Positions 36,854-46,650 of a stretch of DNA of 64,000 bases are shown here, in pieces. The notes under the pieces are model-generated. The model did no database searches and was not told the origin of the DNA. It saw only the letters and a program-made list of their open reading frames with translations. Position 1 is the stretch's first letter, and each line of letters opens with the position of its first letter. A program made the position numbers and the translations under genes. This stretch comes from Strigamia acuminata. Lineage: Eukaryota; Arthropoda; Chilopoda; Geophilomorpha; Linotaeniidae. Location: positions 12,072,517-12,136,516 of the forward strand of contig OX442318.1 of NCBI GenBank assembly GCA_949358305.1. Reading direction: 5' to 3'.

Positions 36854-39800
36854 GCTTAAAGAGTTGTTTCCTTTCTCGGAATTGTCAAATGATTTATTTT
36901 TACGAAAAGATGAATTTAAATTAAGACATAAGCCTAGTCATCTCACAGTACCTTATGTCGATGATTCGAAGAATAAACCACCATCGTTGGTCATTTCTTA
37001 CGAAGCAGTACCTGTCTGTCGAAAGACTAGCAGCTCTAGTGGCGGTGTCGATGAAAATTTAAAAGTCATGACAGACCAACTAGAAAATTTGAGTATTTTC
37101 AGTGGAAGCTGGAATGCACCCAAGAAACCGCTTGTACCCAAGGTTTTCAAGTTAAGAAAACTTCTTAAACTTGAAAAATGGAACAAGAAAGAACGAAAAG
37201 TATTGCTTGGCAAACTTTGCAATAGCAAATTAATTAATGGTGGCAAAGATGATCCGCGTATGAATGTCCAAATTGGAGGTTTGGATTACAACGCACTAAT
37301 GGACTCTGGAGCCACCCAATGTTTTATTGGAGTACAACTCCTCTCAAACACGGAAATTCCGGTGGAATTCATACAAGAATGTCCCCGGGGAATGCGTGTC
37401 TGCGCGGTCGGAATAGATCACCGACCTATCGGTCAAGTTTGTCTTTGTGTCAAATGGGCCGATAAAAGGAGAGTTACACCTATGACCTTCATAATTCTAC
37501 ACAAGAATGTATGTGGGTTGATTTTGGGTCACAATTTTATGCGTAGAACGGGGATAAACCCTAATCCCCGACGAGCAGTGTTCACCTGTGATGACATGCC
37601 CGGATGGACAGCCCCGTACGAGACCACTGAACTTAACTGTTGCTTAGCAAGCATTAAGACTTTGGGTCTCCAAGGTGAAGGAACTCCCACTTCACCGGAC
37701 TGGGCAGAAAAACTCGTCGAAGGCTGCAACAGTTCGGCAGAAGAAAAACAGTTACTCGTAAACGTTCTTGTACAATTAAAAAACGTATTTCGAGACCAAC
37801 TGGGCTGTACGAAGGTGGCCAAGCACAGCATCAAGTTTAAACCTGGTGCTACTTGGAAACACCAGCCATATAGAATGTACAATCCGGCCAAGAAGGCGAT
37901 TATGACGGAATTGGTCGAGGAGTTGGAGGCCGATGGGTTGATCGAACCTGCCACTGGCCCTTATATAAGTCACCCCGTCATAGTGGCTAAACCCGGCGGG
38001 AAGTATCGATTATGTATCGACTACCGCTGGTTGAATGCGATCACAGAAGTTGATGCAATTCAAATGCCAAGTATTGACCTATTAATTCACCATACTAATC
38101 AGGCCAAGTACTTTACATCCATTGATTTAACTAAAGGTTATCATCAAATGGAAATGGAGGAGGAGGATAAGAGCAAAACTGCTTTTTACACCCCAAAAGG
38201 CAAATTTCAATTCAAGAGATTGCCATTTGGTCTTTGTAATGCACCTAGTTCTTTTCAACACCTCATGACTACCGTATTGGGTGACTCTTTATATAAACAT
38301 GCTCTGGTCTATTTAGACGATATAATTATTTTTTCCGACACATGGGAAAATCATTTATTACATATTAAAGACGTACTTGAGAAGTTGGATGCCGCGAATC
38401 TAACTATCAATAAAGACAAGTCAAAATTTGGTCGAACATCATTACGATTTTTAGGCCATTTAATTTCGGAGGGATCTCTTCTTCCAGACCCTGACAAAGT
38501 CTCGGCTGTAAGGAATTTTCCCAAACCGACTTGCTCTAAAGACATTCAAAGATTTGTAGGACTTGCGAATTTTTTCCGAAAATTTATTCCTAACATCGCA
38601 AATATTGCTCGTCCATTGACCAATATTATGCATGATCAAGCAAAGTTTGTGTGGGATGATCCACAAACAACTGCATTCGAAACTATCAAAGATATTTTGT
38701 GTGACAAGGACCAGGCCCTTCTCCACATGCCAGATATGAATAAGCCTTTTGTCATTTTGACAGATGCTTCTCATTCAGGCTTAGGTGCAGTACTCTGCCA
38801 AGATGTCGAGTTATTCTGTGAAAAGAAACAGAAATTAATCATGGTTCCAAAGGCAGTCGCGTACGCCAGTCGAGTGTTGCACGGGGCCGAAGTAAGGTAT
38901 TCTACGCCGGAATTGGAGTGTTTGGCCGTTGTATGGGCAATCGAGAGATTTCGCCCATATATAGAATACACGACTTTCACTCTCGAGTCCGATGCTAAAG
39001 CCCTTAGCTGGTTGATGAGTACGCCGGAACCATCCGGAAGGTTTGGTCGTTGGGCCGTCAAAATACAATGTGGCGCGTTTAAAATTATTTTTAGACGCGG
39101 CGCAATGAACCAAGTAGCGGACGCATTATCACGCGCTCCACTGTCTGCACTAGACACTCCGGATTATGATTATATCGAACCAGAGGAGATCACCCATTTC
39201 TATCCAACTTGGAATGGAAACAGGTGTGCATCTTTACAAGTGACGGAAACTGAGCGCAAACATTTTCTTACAAATGTTGGCCTTAGTTTAGACTTTTTCT
39301 CAGAATCATATAATCCAGTTAGATTTCATGATTCTGGAGAAAAGGGGGAGGAAGAAGGATGTACAAGAGAAAATTGCAGACATATAGATGTCCACAATTG
39401 TAATCACGAAAATGTACACACTGCGCTAACAGATATCCTAAAAGTAGTTCCGCCGACGCGAGACGAAATTATCGAAGCGCAGCTTAAAGATCCAGCATGT
39501 AGTAAAATCCTTGTTTACCTAAAAGGAGACGAAAAATTAAAAAATCGTGTCACGGATAAACATTGGTTAAACGCGATTCGTGGCTACACTCTCGACGAAC
39601 CGGAAGAAAATAAAGGTGTTATGCTAATTTATTTTGCTCCGACCGATGAGGAAGAGTTAAACGACTCTGGCAACGGGTTTAAGGCGGTAATTCCACGCTC
39701 TCTCGTGAGACGTGCATTATTCGCATGCCATGGCCACCCACTTACAGGACACGCTGGCATGAGCAAAACCCTAGATAGAGCAAAACAGATGTATTTCTGG

Positions 39801-41099
39801 CCTAGAATGAGCAAAGACACTCGAAACTACGTTCGCAGTTGCACTCATTGCCAACAATACAAACCTAGCCAACACCAAAAGCATCGGGCAAGCTATACAC
39901 CTCACAACATGACCAACCCGTGGGAGACTGTAAGCATTGACCTGATGGGACCAAAGCCAGCCGGTCGTTCACAATTAAAATGGATTTTAGTAATCATTGA
40001 TAATTGTACAAAATGGATTGAAGTCTTCCCACTAGCGACTGCATCAAGTGAATGCATCGTTAATAAAATGAGCGAAGTTTTCCACCGTTGGGGATATCCA
40101 AAAAAGATAATCTCCGACAACGGCAAACAATTCGTGTCAACAATATTTAATGATTTTTGTCGAAAAAATCACGTAGATATTGCTCACATTAGCCCATATC
40201 ACGCTGCCGCTAATATTACAGAGCGGGCTAACAGGACTTTAAAAATGATGTTAGCTTTATACTCGGACATTCACTCCCACTGGCCAAAATATTTAAATTC
40301 TTTTGCCTTTGCGATGCGCACCGCTAAGTCCGAGGCAACAAATTGTTCACCGATGATTCTTAATACGGGAAGAATCGTCCCTTTGCCATTTGACCCGCGT
40401 ATTACTAAACACGCCATCAAATTCGACAAAGAGAATCCCGAAGCTTATGTCTATAGTATTTTAGACGTAATTAGACGTGCACACAGCGAAATGCATCGGA
40501 AAATTCAATCGAATTACGAAAAGCATGATCGACTACATAAAGACAAATATTATATTTGTCAATTTGCCAAAGGAGATCTCGTGTGGAAAGCCACACATAT
40601 TTTATCAAATAAAGATAAAGGGATTTCGGCAGGATTCGCTGAGAAACGTGATGGACCTTGGGAAATTACGGCTGTTCTCGGCGGAGGTTCCTACACACTA
40701 CGTAAGCTTTCTGATAACACGAAAGCAAAAGCGATCAACATACAGGATTTAATGCCTTATATCCCAAGTTACCCGATTGAGGAATGGACATTAGATCAGA
40801 AAGTCGGTACCAACGAATCACACCCGACTCCAGATTGGATGGCAGGTCAGGTTATTAATTCTTCAGAATTAATAAATGAACCTGTGTCCATGGAAACAGA
40901 GGATTTAGTTGAAGAGAAAGAGGAGGAAACTTCTCAGATTTCTTCTAAAGAGGACGAAACTCCTCAAAATTCATCCAAAAAGAGGAAAAGATTTCCATCT
41001 CCCGTTCGACAGTCTAAACGTAGACCCAAGCCGAACACAAAATACGTGACCGATTTTGTACAACTCGTAAATTGTCTAAAACAAGTCAAGTTGGGTTAG
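36819..41099 (+). CDS. pol: Gypsy-A Pol (protease, RT, RNase H, integrase)
   Basis: Start is set at the frameshift; no ATG-started entry is evident. Residues below count from 36864. The protease has ALMDSGATQCFIG at 147 and GLILGHNF. Reverse transcriptase follows with IDLTKGYHQMEMEEED and the catalytic YLDD at about 485. RNase H has LTDASHSGLGAVL at 634 and ELECLAVVWAI. Integrase has HGHPLTGH (956) and CTHC, then D1026, D1085 and E1120, a D,D(34)E triad. The C-terminal GPY/F-type module reads DLVWKATHILSN, KRDGPWEI and LRKLSDNT. The tail is E/S/K-rich and basic at the end. No stop or frameshift breaks it, and all catalytic residues I looked for are present. Confidence 0.93.
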   Translation: MIQGVVQVAQPPLKELFPFSELSNDLFLRKDEFKLRHKPSHLTVPYVDDSKNKPPSLVISYEAVPVCRKTSSSSGGVDENLKVMTDQLENLSIFSGSWNAPKKPLVPKVFKLRKLLKLEKWNKKERKVLLGKLCNSKLINGGKDDPRMNVQIGGLDYNALMDSGATQCFIGVQLLSNTEIPVEFIQECPRGMRVCAVGIDHRPIGQVCLCVKWADKRRVTPMTFIILHKNVCGLILGHNFMRRTGINPNPRRAVFTCDDMPGWTAPYETTELNCCLASIKTLGLQGEGTPTSPDWAEKLVEGCNSSAEEKQLLVNVLVQLKNVFRDQLGCTKVAKHSIKFKPGATWKHQPYRMYNPAKKAIMTELVEELEADGLIEPATGPYISHPVIVAKPGGKYRLCIDYRWLNAITEVDAIQMPSIDLLIHHTNQAKYFTSIDLTKGYHQMEMEEEDKSKTAFYTPKGKFQFKRLPFGLCNAPSSFQHLMTTVLGDSLYKHALVYLDDIIIFSDTWENHLLHIKDVLEKLDAANLTINKDKSKFGRTSLRFLGHLISEGSLLPDPDKVSAVRNFPKPTCSKDIQRFVGLANFFRKFIPNIANIARPLTNIMHDQAKFVWDDPQTTAFETIKDILCDKDQALLHMPDMNKPFVILTDASHSGLGAVLCQDVELFCEKKQKLIMVPKAVAYASRVLHGAEVRYSTPELECLAVVWAIERFRPYIEYTTFTLESDAKALSWLMSTPEPSGRFGRWAVKIQCGAFKIIFRRGAMNQVADALSRAPLSALDTPDYDYIEPEEITHFYPTWNGNRCASLQVTETERKHFLTNVGLSLDFFSESYNPVRFHDSGEKGEEEGCTRENCRHIDVHNCNHENVHTALTDILKVVPPTRDEIIEAQLKDPACSKILVYLKGDEKLKNRVTDKHWLNAIRGYTLDEPEENKGVMLIYFAPTDEEELNDSGNGFKAVIPRSLVRRALFACHGHPLTGHAGMSKTLDRAKQMYFWPRMSKDTRNYVRSCTHCQQYKPSQHQKHRASYTPHNMTNPWETVSIDLMGPKPAGRSQLKWILVIIDNCTKWIEVFPLATASSECIVNKMSEVFHRWGYPKKIISDNGKQFVSTIFNDFCRKNHVDIAHISPYHAAANITERANRTLKMMLALYSDIHSHWPKYLNSFAFAMRTAKSEATNCSPMILNTGRIVPLPFDPRITKHAIKFDKENPEAYVYSILDVIRRAHSEMHRKIQSNYEKHDRLHKDKYYICQFAKGDLVWKATHILSNKDKGISAGFAEKRDGPWEITAVLGGGSYTLRKLSDNTKAKAINIQDLMPYIPSYPIEEWTLDQKVGTNESHPTPDWMAGQVINSSELINEPVSMETEDLVEEKEEETSQISSKEDETPQNSSKKRKRFPSPVRQSKRRPKPNTKYVTDFVQLVNCLKQVKLG

Positions 41100-42401
41100 G
41101 ACACAATATATTGAAAATATTTTATTTTAAATAAATATTTCCAATCATATTCACGAAGAATTGTTAAATTTTATTAATTAAAAACATTTTTTTTTGATGT
41201 GGATAAAATTTAACAAATGTTTGAGTTATTTTTTACACAAGCTGATTGTATTCAAATTAATCTACGTGTAAACATTTACTTGAAACTGTGTTTCCCCCTT
41301 TGGGTTAATAGAAACTTCGAGATGAGTAATTACAAACCAATCAAATTACTCCTCGAAACTCCCCTTAACCCCTGGTTTGAGATTATCACTCACTTGTTCG
41401 CCAAGTTTTGTACTGGACTGAAATCAAGGATTATTCTCGACCCTTCGACGCTTTAACGGATTTTCGCTGAAATTTAGTGAGTTAAAATCTAGATGATTTT
41501 GAACACTTATCGTTTATTTTACTGATTTTTTCATTTGACAAATATCAGTTCAAATTCAGAAATTATCGACACGACGCTGATTATCGAAACCATCTCGTGG
41601 ACAAAATCGCGAGTAAGCCTTTCACGAACTCACTAAGTGAATTCCCGGTAAATATTTAAGCAATATTTTGTCAAAATTTATAATATTTTGACATTAATTG
41701 ACAACATTTATTTTGGTTAAGCGTTCATTACGGCGGACTTAGAATTCGCACGCGCCGCACAACGTTTTTATCGGCCAACATCGCCGGAACCGAGCAGCCC
41801 TCGCAAATACGTGAAGCTAGACATTAAACTAGCCAAGTATACCCTTCTAGGACTACACCTAGTTAGTAAGTGTTTATTTTTTGAAAGATAAAATATCTCT
41901 TAAGTTCCTTGGAAATTGGTGAGCAGACATGGGTTAACAAGTCACGTGTATGATAGGGGCAAACGCCACCAGATGTCGGTAGTAAATTATTTACTCGGAC
42001 GAATTGTGGAATTATTCGTACAATTAAAACCATGTAAAATGACTATTGTCGGATGCTAAAAAACACTTACAAAAATATTTTTTTTTTAATATTTTTATAT
42101 GTTTTTTAGTTATTATGTCGTGTAGATACAAAAATTAGGTTTATTTCATTAAATAAACACTAATTTGAATATTTTATCAGCGATATTGTGTTAAACGATA
42201 AAATGAAATTATATGCCAAGTCGAGAATAATTATTAATCTTAATAATTATTCGACAAATGGAGGAAACACGCTAACAAGGGAACTTAAGAATTAATTATG
42301 AAATTAATCCAGTTGTTGGTCGACAATTAATTTAATTTGAAATTAAATTAATTTCCGACGGTTGATTCATGTTCTCAAATAAAATTTATATTTTCTTGAA
42401 G
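41100..42401 (+). other. Gypsy-A pol-ORF3 spacer, candidate intron and hairpins
   Basis: 1.3 kb between pol and ORF3. A perfect 14-bp inverted repeat, TTGTTAAATTTTAT / ATAAAATTTAACAA, lies at 41161-41174 and 41203-41216. Two more AT hairpins lie at about 42220-42254 and 42322-42353, the second with perfect 14-bp arms, AATTAATTTAATTT and AAATTAAATTAATT. A possible 5' splice site TTA|GTAAGT (41866) pairs with TTTTCTTGAAG|ATG (42401/42402). A 79-codon frame at 41217-41456 has no ATG support until MSNYKP at about 41321. Confidence 0.55.
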
Positions 42402-42406
42402 ATGCA

Positions 42407-44050
42407 ATGAGTCGCCGAGGTCGTGCTAGCAAGCGACAGTACGTGCATTGGGATCCAGAAGAATCGGAAGAGACGGATTATCGCTTTGTTAATCCCTCCT
42501 CTGACCCCGAGCTCGTCGCCAACTGGGCCCGTGATAACCCGGATCTCGTACCGCCACGAATTAGGACCGCCATGGGTGTTAGCCCGACCGACTCGCGTCC
42601 TTCCAGAGGCCGTCAAGCTAGTCAGCGTGTTGCAACCTATGATGCGCCGAATTGGGATTTTTCTGACGACTCGTCACAATACTCCCGTTCTGCCTCGAGG
42701 AGACGGCGCCAAGATGACTTCTCACAAGAAGAAGAATCGGTTGAAGAAGCTCCGCCTCCAGCTACCAGCAGGCAGTTTGCCCGACCACGAAATCCGCGTG
42801 ATACCGCTAGTCGAGGCAAGACTGGCAAATCCAAAGGACCCACCAAGTCCACGTTGGCATCTTCATCCGAAGCGCTGACCCGCCCAACATCGCAAGCTCG
42901 TTCGATATCGGAGCTAAATTTGCCAAGTTACCGGAAGCAGCGAAGAGAACACGTATTTCGAGATATGGAAGCTGCCGCCTTGGGGACTAACATCATGCCA
43001 AAGTCGAAGCTGATGTTCTGCCCATTGTGCGCAGGATGCGGATGGTTGTCGTCCTTGTTATCCGGCATTCACGCCGTAGTCTGCGTGAACTGTCACGGTG
43101 GTAAGCGCGTTGCCATATCCAGCATGTGGAATGAAGAAATTCTTCCATTTATCGTCAAGGGGCTAAGTACGCCGACAGCACGCAATTGGGCGATGTGTCG
43201 CGAATGTGGCCTCATCCACCAGGGCCCGGAGCAGGCTATTTATGTAGACCCGGCACAAATGTCCAGCACCTCGACTCCACGAGGAGGATTTACGGAGCCA
43301 CAACGCGAGCCGGAAACTCCCACCCCTGCGATTGATGGAACTCCAGTTGCCTCGGCAGAAAACCTTCCAACGTCAGTTATTGCGTCTGATTCTCCGCCGG
43401 TTGCATCCGATTCTGGTCCACAAGCCGCCGCTTCTCCAGCGGGAACGTCGACTAACAACATGATTGTAGCGACTATCCCGCTCCCAGAAGCAAGCCACGC
43501 TGCTGAACCGGTTATTTTACTGGTCCACCCATATATGCCGAGACCAGACATGTCGCTCACGGAGCAAACTAAGGCGGAAGTGGAACATTATTTCCCAATT
43601 TTATTGGAAGCAGCTAAGCGTATTAGTGTGTCGATTTCAAACGACCGAATTCCAGATTTGAGCGTGCCACTGGCCGTGATCCAATGGATTTTCCATCCAT
43701 CCCGGCCGGAATCTTTTCAAACTCGCTCTTTTATTTGGTGTAAGATTTTGCAACAGGTCTCAGCAGCAGCACACCCGTTGATTCGTGAGGGATGGCACTC
43801 CGGCTTACCCGACCATCACTTGGTTTTCTCCGAGCCAACCAGCGCTAACACCATTCCGTTAGGAGGGCCTGATCCCCTGGAAGTATTCACCGAGGAACAA
43901 CACAGAATGCTCCTGAATCCCCTGGCCCATGACGTTGAGACAGATGTAGTACCGGAATTGGTAGCTATTCAACTTAATTCTCCACCCGCAGCCGTCTCGG
44001 AAGTTGTTACATCCATGGAAGGATTTATTGAGGATGAAGAGTTGGACTAG
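42407..44050 (+). CDS. Gypsy-A ORF3, unknown Cys-rich protein
   Basis: 547 residues, starting at the ATG of 42407; a two-codon ATG CAA TGA at 42402 overlaps it. I do not recognise the protein. The N-terminal 170 residues are basic and disordered, with RRGRASKRQ, SRSASRRRR and SRGKTGKSKG stretches. A compact cysteine cluster follows (about 203-270): CPLCAGC, CVNCHGG and CREC, which looks like a zinc ribbon or treble-clef site. A P/S/T/A-rich linker comes next. A C-terminal region (about 375-470) looks folded and mainly helical, with VEHYFPILLEAAKRIS and RSFIWCKILQQV. There is no signal peptide, membrane segment or furin site, so it is not an envelope. RNA or DNA binding is a guess from the basic and Cys-rich parts. 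Confidence 0.8.
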   Translation: MSRRGRASKRQYVHWDPEESEETDYRFVNPSSDPELVANWARDNPDLVPPRIRTAMGVSPTDSRPSRGRQASQRVATYDAPNWDFSDDSSQYSRSASRRRRQDDFSQEEESVEEAPPPATSRQFARPRNPRDTASRGKTGKSKGPTKSTLASSSEALTRPTSQARSISELNLPSYRKQRREHVFRDMEAAALGTNIMPKSKLMFCPLCAGCGWLSSLLSGIHAVVCVNCHGGKRVAISSMWNEEILPFIVKGLSTPTARNWAMCRECGLIHQGPEQAIYVDPAQMSSTSTPRGGFTEPQREPETPTPAIDGTPVASAENLPTSVIASDSPPVASDSGPQAAASPAGTSTNNMIVATIPLPEASHAAEPVILLVHPYMPRPDMSLTEQTKAEVEHYFPILLEAAKRISVSISNDRIPDLSVPLAVIQWIFHPSRPESFQTRSFIWCKILQQVSAAAHPLIREGWHSGLPDHHLVFSEPTSANTIPLGGPDPLEVFTEEQHRMLLNPLAHDVETDVVPELVAIQLNSPPAAVSEVVTSMEGFIEDEELD

Positions 44051-44696
44051 AAAGCGTCAACGATGTCGGGATCCGTTACTTTCCCGATATCTTCCCTTTT
44101 AAGGCAAGACCAGAAGTAACGAGTCCATTTTCTCCATCTCCATTTCTTGACCCGAGTTGAAACAAAGATTTAGTCAGGTTCAGGTGTATTTTATGCCGTT
44201 TTTGTGAATAATTCAAAGATCTTTAATATTTAAATTAACAATTTTGTTAAAATTTGATTACGAGTCAATGTGAGTTTGTTTAAATGAATACTAATTTTAA
44301 TACTTGAATTTTAACGTGTAAAGTGTTATTTTGCAAATCATTATATTTCCAGTGAGAAGTTAAGTTTTGTGAAAATAATTGTTAAATTTTATTAATCATT
44401 TGTTTGGTACAAGAGTTTGATGTTAGTTTAAGTTATCGCCTTTTCTTGATGCAGTTGTAAGTCCACCTGTAAAGAGAGATGGAAGCTATTATTGATAATT
44501 GAAAGTTTTATAACCTTAATAAATATTTTTTGAAGCATTTGATTAAGAAATACTCTTTATTTATACTATTAAGATATAAAATAAAGGTTTTTGCTTACCA
44601 AGGATTACAGCTCGAGTCCCCTAGATGACAGTGTGGTCTTGATCCTCAAGATATTCGGAATAAATAGTATGTTAATACAGGTATTAACATATATTT
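44051..44696 (+). other. Gypsy-A ORF3-LTR spacer
   Basis: Noncoding AT-rich 3' region. AATTGTTAAATTTTATTAAT at 44377-44396 repeats exactly at 41159-41178, so a 20-bp direct repeat brackets the ORF3 segment. Confidence 0.6.
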
Positions 44697-44704
44697 AAGG
44701 GGGA
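44697..44704 (+). other. Polypurine tract of Gypsy-A
   Basis: AAGGGGGA two bases before the 3' LTR start, in the position expected for the plus-strand primer. Confidence 0.7.
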
Positions 44705-44706
44705 CT

Positions 44707-45406
44707 TGTGACGGTTACACTGTCATGCACTTTGTTAGTATAGGACGATTACTTCACCAATAGATGGCGCTGATGCGTTTTAGCGGTAAATTCAAATTTC
44801 GACAATTTTTGAGTGAATAAAATATAAATTACTATTTATATTTTATTCCACTGCAACTTTAGACACTTTTAAATACTTTTGGATGTTCAAATGCTAGTTG
44901 ATTTATTTGTCACATAATTCTATTGAATTATGTGCAAACTCTACACCTGGTGAAGTCACCCCCCATCACCCACTGTGAGTTGGACTCCTTTTGGATTATA
45001 GTCAAAGGGACTTAATCCAAAATGTGTCCTGCGTATCCAGTTCCTGTTTTGGACCTAGTAGAAGACTATGTCCTGAGTATCCACTTCCTATGACCTAGGA
45101 TTGGATGGATTTGACTGCCCAGTGATCCCATTGGATCACTGAACAGCTATTCTCCTCACCGAGTATATATCCCCCTGCAAAACGGATATAGCTCGCTCTT
45201 GTTCTGTTTTTGTTTGATACTGATATTACTTGAGCACATATTATACTTCTCTGCGTTCCGACAATCCGTTGTAGAAATACTTTGTATTTAGTGTAAGTAT
45301 CTAGAGTGGGTAGAAGACTCACAGACACACTGCCCGCCTCTTCATGCCAACATTCCGTTGTAGAAATGTTGTAACTAGAGTGAGTAATTCACAGACACAT
45401 TTAAGT
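44707..45406 (+). repeat. 3' LTR of Gypsy-A, left 700 bp
   Basis: Matches 32308-33007 without gaps and, by eye, without mismatch. Homology ends abruptly after TTTAAGT, where the Gypsy-B LTR begins. The missing 890 bp should follow Gypsy-B beyond 64000. Confidence 0.93.
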
Positions 45407-46103
45407 TGTTGTGACCCGACTGGACCGGGGTCAACGAAGAGTTTCTCTCGTGACCTCGTTTCGGGTGTAAGGGGAGCCGCAAGCGCGTCTCCCTTCCCTC
45501 AGTGCATTGACATCTAGTCAATGGACAGGCGTCTGCCCTGAGGGAGTGGGGATGGCTCGTCCACCCCACCATTGGGTGATTCTGGTCACCTGTCAACCCC
45601 GCTTTGTGCAAAGGAATGTGCCTTGCACTGAGCGGGCAGAACCAACACAACCATCAAACAAGAAACACACGAGAAATCTACCGTCCTACCGATCAGGCCT
45701 AAGTCAAGCACTAGGAGTGACCAGGGACAAAGGATATATTCTTCGTGAGTACATTTGATTCGTGTTAACCTCCGCAGAGTAACCTGCGTGATAAGATTAC
45801 CGCGCTGTTTTAGCACACCCGCTAGAAACAGCAAACACCACTCCAGTTTAGCGAGTTGTGCAGACAAACGGTCGCACAAGCCTAAACTGCAGTAAAACCA
45901 CGACGAGCGTTCCCGCCGCTGTGTGATCGCCGGGAGCCAGAAGAGTCCGCCGCTGTGTGATCGCCGGACACCTACAAAAAACCCTAAACCTAGACAACAG
46001 ACCAGAAGTAAGACCTTTTAGGCATTCACTCGCGCCCGACCAGCGTGAGCCCGAAGGACCGAACAAGAAACGTGAGACGAGGACGCCATTCATTGCCACG
46101 CCT
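45407..46103 (+). repeat. 5' LTR of Gypsy-B, left part
   Basis: Begins TGTTGTGACC exactly where Gypsy-A LTR homology stops, and runs to the Copia insertion (TSD ACGCC at 46099-46103). No second Gypsy-B LTR is in the window to confirm the ends. A GGATATATTC string near 45732 could be a weak TATA element. Confidence 0.75.
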
Positions 46104-46631
46104 GTTGGTCAAAAGACCAATTTGTATCGATGAATATATTCGTTATTTCCTAGATTTCCCATTATGTTTAGGTATACAGCGTATTCTTGTCATTATTTGA
46201 TTGATTTCGATGTTACTATTCGTTTTGCGCTGTCCCGTATGTAATTCCATACTCCTGTACCTTTTAGACTATGATTTGTTCTCCAATTCAATGATTTGTT
46301 CACACCTAATGTTAATTTCCGGCACCAGGGTGCCCTTATCACGGTATCCAAAAATCCAAGATGGCGCGATCCTTTGATTCCAGCTCCTTGGATATTTTCC
46401 ACCTGTTTTGTAATGTATATTTCGTTTTATAAAGTGTTTTATATATTTTTTGACATTGTGTTGGGTCTATTCATTGCTTTAGAGCAGCCCACAGTGCGTA
46501 TAAGCGACCTTACGTCGCGCACTTTGTTTGCAAGCGATACGGATCGTATCGCCGCCGTCCGCGCGTGTAGCGCGGCTCCAAACACGCTTCCAATCGGTGA
46601 TAACCGATATTTTGCGCATTCTCTGTCTACA
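46104..46631 (+). repeat. 5' LTR of Copia
   Basis: About 528 bp, TGTTGGTCAAAAG to CTGTCTACA. It carries TTTATAAA near 46427 and TATATA near 46441 as promoter candidates, and an AAGATGGCGCG (YY1-like) motif near 46358. Matches the copy at 52763. Confidence 0.95.
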
Positions 46632-46632
46632 T

Positions 46633-46650
46633 TGGTAGCAGAGGATGGTT
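46633..46650 (+). other. Primer binding site, initiator tRNA-Met
   Basis: TGGTAGCAGAGGATGGTT complements the 3' end of eukaryotic initiator tRNA-Met (CCATCCTCTGCTACCA). It begins one base after the LTR. Drosophila copia instead uses an internal half of this tRNA, so the 3'-end use here is worth noting. Confidence 0.9.

Larger units (their letters stand above)
32308..45406 (+). mobile_element. Gypsy-A LTR retrotransposon, 3' LTR interrupted
   Basis: A Ty3/Gypsy element with a 5' LTR, tRNA-Gln primer site, gag, pol in the -1 frame, an extra ORF3, a purine tract and the first 700 bp of its 3' LTR. The remaining 890 bp of that LTR should lie beyond the right edge, on the far side of the nested Gypsy-B. 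The 700 bp shared by the LTRs align without indels and look identical by eye, so insertion was recent. The LTR ends form a perfect inverted pair, TGTGACG and CGTCACA. Domain order protease-RT-RNase H-integrase defines it as Gypsy, not Copia. Confidence 0.93.

Noticed and set aside
36819-41099. Gag/pol frame change as a disabling mutation
   Set aside because: Both Gypsy elements have the same -1 phase with a canonical heptamer and stem, so it is programmed and not a lesion.
42407-44050. Envelope gene
   Set aside because: No signal peptide, membrane anchor, fusion peptide-like hydrophobic stretch or furin site is visible in either ORF3.
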